Source: Mermis nigrescens (lineage: Eukaryota > Nematoda > Enoplea > Mermithida > Mermithidae). From it: 64,000 nt of DNA. Below the pieces are notes generated by a model. The model saw nothing but the letters and a program-made list of their open reading frames with translations, searched no databases and was not told the DNA's origin. A program made the position numbers and the translations under genes. Below are positions 11,901-21,300 of the stretch, in pieces; within the stretch, counting starts at the first letter, position 1, and each line of letters opens with the position of its first letter. The stretch covers positions 4,461,886-4,525,885 of the forward strand of contig JAVLUZ010000340.1 in the NCBI GenBank assembly GCA_036768485.1, given 5' to 3'.

Positions 11901-13243
11901 CTTCTGTTCAGCACTCGAAGAAAATTTCGTACGCAGCCAATTTAAAATGAAAAGGACCATTTCACTTGAAGACCTGTCTTCAATTTCACAAGGGATTTCG
12001 ATTTGGGACCATAAAGGCGTAGTACTAGCCTAAGCACGTATGTCCATGTAGTCCAACCAATTCAAAATTTGATCTCCCGTCTACTTTCACAGTTCAATCA
12101 AAGCACAAAGGATCTTCGTTTTTTGTCATTCTGCATAGATTGTCTAAGGCGTTCAAACAATTTTAATATGCAATTAAAATTTTATATGAAAAGGTATAAA
12201 TTTTATTCGACTTTTCTTCAAATTTATATAAATTAGATAAATTTCGATTTCTAATGTCTATTCGATTCGAAAATCTTTCTGCCTCTGATAAATAGATATA
12301 ATAAATAATAATAAGTAACTGCGATTATGCTGAATTATTGATGGGGATACAGTTAGGCATGGGCGCAAAAGGATTGGTTAGAGTGTTCAGAACTCGAGGG
12401 CGTGATGGGCATGCCTGGGCATGGGGAGACTTAGGGGGGTTTAGCAATTTTGACGACCAATGGATAGTGCTCGATGAGAAACGTTGAAAAATGGTGTTTT
12501 TTCGCCATACCACCATTTTTGAGGCCATTTTTTGACTTTTGAAAAATCTTGCACCCTCCAGAACTTGGTGCCGCCCACCTATGGTGGGGGGTTAAACTCC
12601 CGAAATTCCAAAATATCTTCAGATTACGGTAGACCTCCAGAAATGAATTTTTGGTGCTTTTTTTGCAATTTTTCGGACTGTTGCCCCGTATAGAACCCAG
12701 AATTTGGTCGCTGCCTATGTATAATTCAGGATCCAGAAGACCTCCGTATTATCAGCTAGTATCTACAAAATTTTATTTTCAAAAAGTTACTTTTTCACAA
12801 TTTTGACGATCGATGAATAGCGCTTGAAAGGCAAACGACTAAAAATGCTGTTCTTGCTGCTAAATTCAAGTTTTATTTGCCCCATGTGGTATTGCTTAAT
12901 GTCCTGATGTGACAAAAAAATCCTATGTAAGCTAAAAAGAACGCACCTACCTAAGTAGACACATCAAACATCAAATTTCAGTAGATAATTAATTCTGCTT
13001 TATATTGGACAGTTTTTGTTCTATGCAGCTTGGTTCCATGGTACGCTGGCCGCCAAACTCCTTTTAGCGATCGTAATCACGTCGAATGTTGCCAGCATCT
13101 ATCTGGCTTTGATTCTTTACTTCGGCGTGCAATCGTTATGTGTTGTGTGCGTTTCGATTTATGTAGTCAATTTCGTCCTTTTGTGCCTATGTGTTGGATA
13201 TTACCGTATAGCAAAGAAAATGGCATTAAAGAAACTTGATTAG
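8776..13243 (+). CDS. VKORC1: Vitamin K epoxide reductase (VKORC1-like), 3 exons
   Basis: An ER membrane enzyme that reduces vitamin K epoxide and quinone using a CXXC thiol pair. Exons 8776-8957, 10951-11060 and about 13013-13243 encode roughly 173 residues, close to the human 163. The first TM helix (IFINIVAIIGFLISTYAL) is followed by the loop-cysteine pair in VCDISPGVSC. Next come WARGYGLV..LFGEDSVLNQRNP and three further hydrophobic segments, with the active-site CVVC in SLCVVCVSIYVVNF. The tyrosine of the human warfarin-contact TYA motif is kept (IYV here). From memory of the human gene, intron phases (2 and 1) and the 110-nt middle exon are the same. One problem: joining the donor at 11061 to the AG at 13011-13012 leaves exon 3 one base out of frame. 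Met at 8776 is the first start; 8791 is an alternative. Confidence 0.9.
9200..9563. repeat. Family-D dispersed repeat
   Basis: It shares an AATTTATGTTGGG..GCCCGCCCC..GGCCGGATCC end and a GTAAGATTATGCATGAAAA segment with 44228-44570 (same orientation) and 54985-55325 (reverse). It contains a GGCGCTTCGCGTC palindrome near 9331. No coding capacity is seen. Confidence 0.65.
9573..9857. mobile_element. hAT-type MITE copy H2
   Basis: The left end is CATACGTGGGCAGC and the right end is CGCCCATGTGTG. It is flanked by perfect 8-bp duplications CACGGGAC at 9565-9572 and 9858-9865. The core TTTCTCATCAAGCACTATCC is present. The right half holds a four-fold local repeat of TTTTGATTTCTGGGGGG, which other copies have once or twice. 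Inserted in VKORC1 intron 1. Confidence 0.9.
10333..10871. mobile_element. TIR element, 539 bp, 8-bp TSD
   Basis: Inverted ends GGAGCGTAACCAGG (left) and GGGGCGTAACCAGC (right, reverse complement) are bounded by 8-bp duplications TAGCCACA at 10325-10332 and 10872-10879. It includes the palindrome GGCGCGAAGCGTC at 10669-10681. No transposase frame is visible, so it is non-autonomous. Related ends occur at 47320-47717 and 4209. Confidence 0.82.
10951..11060 (+). CDS. VKORC1: VKORC1 exon 2 (110 nt)
   Basis: Acceptor AATTTTTCAG, donor GTAAGC. It encodes WARGYGLVAPLFGEDSVLNQ followed by RNPLTGLAFYSLVLLF, matching human [20 protein letters not shown] and FYTLQLLL. Length and phases (2 in, 1 out) equal those I recall for the human exon. 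Confidence 0.9.
11740..11900. repeat. Degenerate hAT-MITE-like fragment
   Basis: It contains the AAAATTCAATTCTGGGGG and GGTTTCTCGGGGG boxes of the H family but lacks recognisable CA...TG ends and target duplication. It lies in VKORC1 intron 2. Confidence 0.5.
12410..12583. mobile_element. hAT-type MITE copy H3 (short)
   Basis: A 174-bp copy in reverse orientation with ends CATGCCTGGGC and CCCACCTATG. The flanking octamers GTGATGGG and GTGGGGGG match at 6 of 8 positions. It lies in VKORC1 intron 2. Confidence 0.75.
13013..13243 (+). CDS. VKORC1: VKORC1 exon 3
   Basis: The reading frame from TTG at 13016 to TAG at 13241-13243 encodes the last TM helices and CXXC: WFHGTLAAKLLLAIV, YLALIL, LCVVCVSIYVVNFVLL. 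The AG acceptor (13011-13012) is followed by five Ts. The frame needs four Ts (or a phase-0 donor) to join exon 2. A sequencing indel, an unusual splice site or a real frameshift are all possible. Confidence 0.85.
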   Translation, partial: FLFYAAWFHGTLAAKLLLAIVITSNVASIYLALILYFGVQSLCVVCVSIYVVNFVLLCLCVGYYRIAKKMALKKLD

Positions 13244-13662
13244 TGTCGGTAATTAACTATGACTATTATTATTACATAGGCTGTTCTGTTCTGCATATAG
13301 ATAGGTATGTACATCAGAAAGTGCGGTTCGATTAAACTTGAAGCAGATTATTGACTGATTACAAGCGGTTAATTTTTTTGTGCTAAACTGTATGTGTAGT
13401 GTACTAATGTTTTTACTCGCGTTAGAGTAAATACCATGTGCTTGTTCAATTAGGAAATCACCGCCAGAGGATGGGGTCAGTCAGTCGAAGCTTTTTTTTA
13501 GCCAAGATGGCCTTAGTTTGCCTTATTATTCCCAGGAAAGTTCCCATGTTTCGCTACTGGGGTCGGTTTTTGAATGAAGGGGGCTTAGATAGCTCTGGGG
13601 CTAAGTCAGAAGATATGGGGCTAACTATTTTAGCCTCGGTTTCTGAATGAAGGGGCTAGCTA

Positions 13663-13888
13663 CACACCTGGTCGTGGGGGTATGCATCCCCCGAGAAACC
13701 ACAATACCCCCCCTCCAGAATTCAATTTTTGAAATTTTTCACAATTTTTTGTTGCCAATGGATAGTTCTCGATGAGAAACGTCGAAAGATGGTGTTTTTT
13801 TACCATACCAGCATTTTTAAGGCCACTTTTGACCTTTAAAAAATCTTGCACCCCCCCCCACACACAATTTTCTTGCTGCCCACGTATG
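13663..13888. mobile_element. hAT-type MITE copy H4
   Basis: Reverse-oriented copy, ends CACACCTGGTC and CCCACGTATG, 226 bp. Flanked by GCTAGCTA (13655-13662) and GCTAGATA (13889-13896), 7 of 8 matching. The core GATAGTTCTCGATGAGAAACG is present. Confidence 0.88.
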
Positions 13889-13940
13889 GCTAGATAGCTC
13901 GGGGCTAAGTGTCTTAAGTTAGTCCTTTCCTAGTTAGCCT

Positions 13941-14935
13941 TGTAACTGCGAGAGTTACACGTGTAGGCGAACCTGCCTTAGCAGTTCGCAATAGCCATAA
14001 CAGCCAATACTAGTAGCTATCTATGATAGTGCACTGTGGGCTATGCCTTCGGTCTTCCCATTATTTCCCCAAATTTTCAATAATAAAACATTTAGATACT
14101 TGTCCGGTAGCATAGAGCTAAGTGTATGATAATAGTAATTGTTTAATGCATACCGCTTCCGTGAATCGAGAACTTTCGATCTGAGATAAAAGTGATTTAG
14201 TATTATGTTAAATTGATCCTTCTTTAATTCACTGTAATGGCCCTTGAGGCCAGTGAACGTAACGTTGTAGTTGAGTCTGGCGTTTTTGCTTTTCGTTTGC
14301 CAGTCGTACGTTGACATAGCCCGTACGTTTTCGTTTTTCTTTTTGCTTGTTGTCCGGCTTCAGGCCGTGAATTCTACGTCGAATAAAAATAGAGAAAACC
14401 TACCCAGTGGTTTTGGTTATACCGAGGGTTAGGTCGGGTATCTACTCGTCGAGGATTTCTTCCCAGTTAGTGGATTGATAGGTAAATTTCGTATGATAGT
14501 TTATTCTATTTGGAAATCATAATTTATCTCTCTAGCCAAAAATTGATCAAAATTATTATTTAATCTTTAAGGGTGATTGATCAGCATAGAGCTCGTTGTT
14601 GTTGTTTTCAGTGTTCAGCGTGCTACACAAATTAGGAACCAAAACATTTCGAATCAGGCACTGATTGAAAATAAGTTAAATAACAACTTGAGCTTGAGAT
14701 AGGTCAACTGACCTCCGCGGCAATACCGAGACTAGGTAGGTAGCCTTAGGTCTTAGGGCGTAGCTGCTGAGATCACCCGATGTAAAAACGGCCAGCAATA
14801 TTAGGGCTGAGGGGATCGAAGCCGTAAGGTCTGTAAGGGTCCAAAGATCGAAAGCCATCAGAGCCGCGCGATCGGGGCCAGCACTAAGCGTAGACTTAAG
14901 TACCTACGTACCTAGGTAAATCTCAAAGGTAATGT
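13941..14935 (+). mobile_element. Truncated solo LTR of the 14-kb gypsy element family
   Basis: It starts TGTAACTGCGAGAGTTACACG, the LTR 5' end in coding orientation. It matches the reverse complement of the LTRs at 17269-18329 and 30563-31619 over about 1 kb, through CTAGGTAAATCTC. It then diverges about 60-70 bases before the expected CA end. There is no internal region, so it is a solo or truncated LTR in the opposite genomic orientation to the LTR pair. Confidence 0.85.
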
Positions 14936-15417
14936 ATTCGTCCTATGCCGATAATTAGTAGGTATAGACGGCTCTACATTTACAGCCTTAGGGCTAAGTT
15001 CTGTCGGTTTTTAGTCTGTGTTCCTTAGTGAGGAGGTTAATTAAAAGTGTTCTACTTACAAAAGTTAGCCGCCTAAAATCAGGCCCTGATCTTGACTAGG
15101 GCTATCTTACTTATTGTGTGTTATTTCTGTAATAATTGTTACGAGTTGGTTCTTGCCTTTATTTATCGAAAAAGTACCTACTTTTATGTACATACATACA
15201 TCTTGTGCATTGTGTAGGTACCTATTTACTGCAACATAGACTTGCAATATCGGCTCAAAAAAGCTGTCTGCACCTATAGCGAGACCGGTCATACTTTACT
15301 CATGTCCAAACCTATAGTCTATTTCACACAACTTCGGTCATAAATTTTAAAATTATCTCCGACAATAAGCCGACAGATTGCGATTATAGTATTGATCTGA
15401 TATATAATTGTCGTAAC

Positions 15418-15899
15418 CACACGTGGTCGTGGGGGTATGCACCCCCAGGAGTTGGAAAATTCCCCAGAAATCTGAATACCCCCATCAGAATTCAGCTTTA
15501 GAATTTTTTTGTTTTAGCGTCTTTTTGATGCCATTTGTAGCAGAGGTGCTACTGCACAATTTTACAATTTTAAATTGATACTTTGAAGTTTAACTCGTGA
15601 GGTGAATGTTATATTGTTTCTCAATTATATCAAATATTAGCGCAGAAAGTGAGTGAAAGCACGAGTAGTCGGTTAGTACTACACACGCGATACACAGCGG
15701 AAGATCCGGTAAACCGGTGCGGGTAAAACTTTGCTCACGTAACGGAAGATATGCAGCGCCGCCCGTTACACATTGTATAGTGCTCGATGAGAAACGTCGA
15801 AAAATGGTGTTTTCTCACCATACGACCACCTTTAAGACCATTTTTTGACCTTTGGAAATTCATCCCCCCCAGAATTTCGGTGCTGCCCACCTACATATG
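15418..15899. mobile_element. hAT-type MITE copy H5 with internal insertion
   Basis: Reverse-oriented copy with ends CACACGTGGTC and CTACATATG. It is flanked by exact octamers GTCGTAAC at 15410-15417 and 15900-15907. Relative to other copies it carries about 235 extra bases (about 15536-15775), which separate the two halves of the ...GATGCCA | TAGTGCTCGATG core. Part of that insert (15685-15765) recurs inverted at 16545-16640. Confidence 0.88.
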
Positions 15900-15907
15900 G
15901 TCGTAAC

Positions 15908-16144
15908 CACACCTGGGCGTGGGGAGTTGGGGGGTATGCAATCCCCGAGAAACCAAAATACCCCCCAAATTCAGTTTTCGAAAATTTTTTTCGTTTTTTT
16001 CGCAATTTTTTAATGTCAATGGATAGTGCTCGATGATAAATGTCGAAAAATGGTGTTTTTTCGCCATACCACCATTTTTGAAGCAATTTTTTGACCTTTG
16101 CAAAATCTTGCACCCCCCCAGAATTTTCTTGCTGCCCACGTATG
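15908..16144. mobile_element. hAT-type MITE copy H6, tandem with H5
   Basis: Reverse-oriented, ends CACACCTGGGCGTGG and CTGCCCACGTATG, 237 bp. Flanked by GTCGTAAC on both sides (15900-15907, 16145-16152). H5 and H6 therefore share the middle octamer. Confidence 0.92.
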
Positions 16145-16290
16145 GTCGTAACGCTCAGCTTACTGTCGATGAAAATTTTTATAATTTATGCGCGAAGTTG
16201 TGTGAGACAGACTATAACTCCCTTATCTGTAGATATTTGCTACGCATACATTTTGCAATGCATGTCTCTTACATTTGCTGCGCATACGCT

Positions 16291-16519
16291 TAAAGTCTGT
16301 CTCACAAAACCTCGTGAATGTATGGCAATTCTGGAGTCGATACTAATCGATTACAAAAACGGTTTAAACTGAAGCTGCAATCAGGATACTGTGCATAGCA
16401 ATCGATAAGCGTCTATGCAAAATTGTATTACAGTAAGCTGCCTAAAAACCATTTTTTAGCTGCTAGCGACTTCGCTGAAAATTGATTTCCATACAAGCAG
16501 TTTCGTGAAATAGACTATG
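16291..16519. mobile_element. MITE with TAGTCTGT..ATAGACTA ends, copy 2
   Basis: Related to 3602-3826. It shares GGCAATTCT.GAGTCGA, ACTGAAGC and ACTGTGCATAG boxes and the right end CGTGAAATAGACTATG. No coding capacity. A further end of the family (GTGAGACAGACTATA) lies at 16200-16216. Confidence 0.72.
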
Positions 16520-17268
16520 TGTAGGTCCGTGCTGAAATCAGCAAACTGAGGCGCCGCCTCCTACCGTTACGTGAGCAAAATTTTACCCGCACCGGTTTCC
16601 CGGATCTTCCGCTCTGATTCGCGTGTGTAGTACCATCAACTGGGGTTTCTTTGCCGAGTATGGGGTAATTTTGCCAATCAGGGTTTTTTTAATGCTGACT
16701 GCTTTCATTATCGCAGGCCATGTGTGGTGCGCTATTTTTTTGTTGTTTTCGATTTATTACTGTATTATTCATTTGGTATCAAAGAAAGAAATGGATTCTT
16801 CAAGTTCTTCGTGTGTCTATTCTCGTTTTTGTGAGGGCTATCATTTTTTAGCAAGTTTTTATCAACTTCCATAAGTGTTCAGGCCACTCGGAAACCTGAA
16901 AGAGATTGTTTTTCTTGTTTAGGCTTATCGAAACTAGAGATACTTTGCATCCAGAAATGTGTCTTTTCATATTTTGTTGTAAATAAAGTTTTTCAGAAAA
17001 ATCGGTTGGCAATGTTCCCCCCCAACCTATCGTAAAATGAAAATTGTTCTACCCAATTGTTAAACTTCCGAAAACTCATCAAAATAAAGGATTTAATTTA
17101 TGTTTAAGCACTGACAAGAGTTTTGAATCGTGCTTCAGTCTGAATAGAAATATGGGCAATCTGTCATCAAAACTAATATTGCCTAGGCTTAAATTTTTTT
17201 GTATATGACAAAGATTTTGAGGCTTGTACAAAGATTATTTGAGCGATCTTGTACAAGATTGTACCGCA
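16520..17268. other. Flank of the gypsy insertion, no gene called
   Basis: It holds the inverted partner (16545-16640) of part of the H5 insert. A plus frame at 16623-16874 has no recognisable similarity. A poly(A)-signal-like AATAAAG lies at about 16981, and a TGTACAAAGATT/TCTTGTACA palindrome at 17225-17255. The AATAAA could end a long 3' UTR, but nothing shows that it does. Confidence 0.35.
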
Positions 17269-18329
17269 TGTAAATGTAGATGGGTTCGATCTGGGTCTAC
17301 AGAATATCACAGATATGAACCGCACTAACATTCACCTGCGAGATTTACCTAGGTACGTAGGTACTTAAGTCTACGCTTAGTGCTGGCCCCGATTGCGCGG
17401 GCTCTCTAAGGCTTTCGGGCATCTTTGGACCCTACAGACCTTACGGCTTCGATCCCCTCAGCCCTAATATTGCTGGCCGCTTTACGTCGGGTGATCTCAG
17501 CAGCGGCGTCCTCTAAGACCTAAGGCTACCTACCTAGTCTCGGTAATTGCCGCAGAGGTCAGTTGACCTATCTAAAGCTCAAGTTGTAATTTAACTTATT
17601 TTCAATCAGTGCCTGATTCGAAATGTTTTGGTTCCTAATTTGTGTAGCACGCTGAACAATGAAAACAACAACAACGAGCTCTATGCTGATCAATCATCCT
17701 TAAAGATTAGATAATGATTTTGATCAATTTTTGCTTTGAGATAAATTATGATTTTCAACAAAATAGACTATCATACGAAATTTACCTATCAGTCCACTAG
17801 ATGGGTGGAAATCCTCGACGTAGATGGTGGCCGACCTAACCCTTGGTATAACCAAAACCACTGGGTTGGTTTTCTATGCTTTTATTCGACGAAGAACACA
17901 GGGCCTATAGCCGGGAAACAAAATACGCAAAAGAAAAACAACAATGTACAGTCGAAATAACTGGCCAACGAAAAAACCAAAAAGCCAGACTCTAAACCGA
18001 TGTTAAGTTCACTGGTCTCAAGGGCCATTACAGTAAATTAAAACAACGATCAATTTAACATAATACTGAAATGACTTTATCTCAGATCGAATGTTCTCGA
18101 TTCACGTAAGCGGTATGTATTAAACAATTACTATTATCATACACTTAGCTCTATGCTACCGGACAAGTATCTAAATGTTTTTTTATTATTGAAAATTTGG
18201 GAAATAATGGGAAGACCGAAGGCATAGCCCACAGTACACTATCATAGATAGCTACTAGTATTGGCTATAAAGAGTGGCTATCGCGAACTGCTAAGGCAGG
18301 TTCGTCTAAACGTGTAACTCGCAGTTACA
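17269..18329 (-). repeat. 3' LTR of the gypsy element
   Basis: 1061 bp, TG...CA ends in either reading. It matches 30563-31619 along its length with indels such as CACCTGCGAGATTT versus CACCTTAGATTT. CGCA lies just outside. Confidence 0.93.
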
Positions 18330-21300
18330 CTCCCCACGTATAGAAAAAAATTTTACACGAAGTGGAGAATTTTTTTGGGGGTACTAACAACGGCACTAGT
18401 GCCGGCAACGCTCTACAACTCTGCTCTCTGCGTCTGCAACGCTCTACTCTGGCGTCCGGCAACGCCTCATCCTGAGCGAACGTGAAAAACAAAAAATAAA
18501 AAGAACAAATAAATAACAAATATCGATAACCGGTAATGGTCAATGCATGACCTCGTTCGCATCAGGAAAACTCGAGCAACACTCACAATGGCGCTAGGAT
18601 CTCATATTGTTGCCCGAGTAATGATGAACTCCGGTCTTGGACAACATAGCATAATACTCGATTATGCTGCCCAAGTAGCCTCCTTCAGTCCCCGGGTAAT
18701 GAGAAAAAATTTTGATTTGAAAATTCAGATTGGGTGTAAATTAACCCCTTTGTCCGTTAAAGAGTTAAGGTACCATAATAGTAACACCGCTAATTAAACA
18801 CAAGAAAATTTAAGACACGGAATGATAAGGCAACATTATGCTGAGCAAAAAATTAAAGTCACTGACGAATTAAAATACGAGGTAAAACGAGAAAAATGGC
18901 AAATTATGCAAGATTACGGGGAAAAATACGAGCACCGACAAAGAAAATTTACAGCAAGAGAAAAAATGACAAGAGGAAAAAATACACAAGAAATAAACGA
19001 TATACGAAGTCCTGGAAATTACATCAGGACAAAACGAAAAAATTGACAAAAAGCTGCTGGTCGAAGTCGACGCCGTCGCAGAGTTCCAAAAGTTCAGTAC
19101 GTCGAACTTGTAAATTAATATTGGTCGCGGTACTTGGCCTTCGAGCCATACGATTTTCCGCGACGTCGTTGTCGTTGAAAATATTCCTGGATCCGATTCC
19201 GGTTCGCGACGCGTATTCGAACGCTCACGATATTCATATGGTGATTGCCTACGCCCATACAGATGTTGGCGGGGGTAAGCGGCGATGTGGATCGATGGGT
19301 CGATCGTCGTTCTCAAAATCACCGTCGTCCTCGTAATTGTCTGTGTAACGACGCGGTATGGGTGGCGTCGGAGTAAATAATTGCTCCAGCGTAAAACCGT
19401 AAGATCGTTGTCAAGAAGGTTTGCGTGGATGCTGTTGTTGTTGAGTAACAGGCCACGGTTTCGGCAGTGGACCCGGTTGAGGTTGTGGCTGATAACCCCG
19501 GTGGCTGGTTGACTTGTTCCAACGGTGATTGATACGATCAATCCCATTGTTGACGTTGATGGGATTGTGACCGGCCCCGATGAGTTCCGCGGTTTGACTG
19601 TGGCGGACGGCGGATATTCATAAGGCTGCTGCTGTTGCGAGCAGCAACAGATGACCAGCATTGGCCTGAGAATACGCCTCGGAACGCTCACGCGATTCCG
19701 CAATTGTTGCTGTTGCCGCGGTTGGGTCTGCGGTCTTGTGTGTATTGCTGTACATGTGGTTTTACTTGTGTCTGTGGTTGTGCTTGTGATTGTGAACGGT
19801 GATGCGTTTGCGCATAGCGCTGCCGGGATGACTGCGGGTCTTGTCGCCTCTATCCCCTTTGGCCTAAACGCGCTTTTAACTTAGCTGCAACTTCAGCTTG
19901 AACGAGTCTTCTTACTCATTGTTTTTCCAAATTCTTCAACCGACGCAAAGTGTGCTTGGATTTAGTATCGTAAAAACGATTCAATTTTGCCTTGTGTTTG
20001 TCTTCTGGCACGAACTTCTGAAGTCTCGGCAGAGAACCGGCGGCGCAACTTCGTCGCACGCCGTGGCATTTCCGTAGCCAAATTCTCACGATCACGCTGC
20101 TCGATCGTCATGCGTGTTCGACGCATCGCAATTTGTGCTTCCAAAGAAAGATCGACTTTGGGCATATCAAGGCTCGATGCGGATCCGCTTTGGAGTCCTG
20201 CGAGGATGCCTGTTGCCTTTCTTTACAAATTTTTTCTAATTCGTCTCGTATTCGATGTTTGAGGTAAAATACAGATTTTTGACGACCTCAAAACGATCAA
20301 ATTGAGCCGGAACTTCAAGTGCCGGGTCGGTAGCTAATCCACTCTGTCAACTGCGTGTAAAACATGAGGACTTTCGGACTGGGTATGTTGTCCGGAATTC
20401 CGGAAAAGCCTCACGTGGAGATGGCGTGTAAGATTCGGCCAGGAACGGCCACGCGTAACATGCGACGCAACTGTTCCGCTTCATACGCCAACCTATTCCG
20501 GCATTGCCATAGGCGATGCGAAAAAGTGGAATTTTCTATCCAGGAATTCCAAAAGCGCTGTAGCGCGCATGACGTCTATTGAAGAAAAGATCGTCATGTG
20601 TCGATACTCCGACTCATATAAAGACTGAAATTCTCGGAAAGTATCGAAAATATCGACCATCTGGCATGTCGGTATTAGAATTGGCGCGAGATCCGGCGCT
20701 TGGTGACATTCTATGCGGATATAAATCCGGGCAAATTTGATGTGTAACGCCGTCGATCACTTTGCTTGGTGCGTCAAGATGTGGGTGTACGACCAAATAC
20801 TCGAGAGGAACCTCGTACAACATCATTCCGGTTGTGATAAAAAACCTTATGCGCACAAAGTATTGGTCAGGATAAAATAATCGGTTAAAGACGCTCATAT
20901 CGCTTATGAACCTAGGTGCGGGCTCACGATTGGCACCAGCCAAAGGCTGTGCGAGAGCGTGGACCACACTAATGGGCGCGAGGGCGAAGCAGTTGAATTC
21001 GGCGTACTGCAAATGGATTGCGTACACTCGATCGAAGTACACTTGAGCAGCTTCGACCAACTGATCGTACAAACGCGATCCTGCACTTCACCCAAATAGG
21101 AACGTAAGTTGTGCAAAACGACTGGCGCAATAATGCATGGTGGTTCGCGTCATATTTTCCATCATTGTGAAAAAATGCTGTACGTAGCGCGAGCGATTCT
21201 GGAATTCTAGCGCTTTCATTCGCGGGCCATCTGGTCGCGAATAGCTTGCACGTGCGCAGGTGTTAATTTCCTATTTGATGGTTGGCTTTGTGTAGCCTGT

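Noticed and set aside
16623..16874. 83-codon hydrophobic ORF followed by AATAAA
   Set aside because: A promising layout, but no similarity to a known protein, no upstream partner exon, and the start overlaps a repeat.
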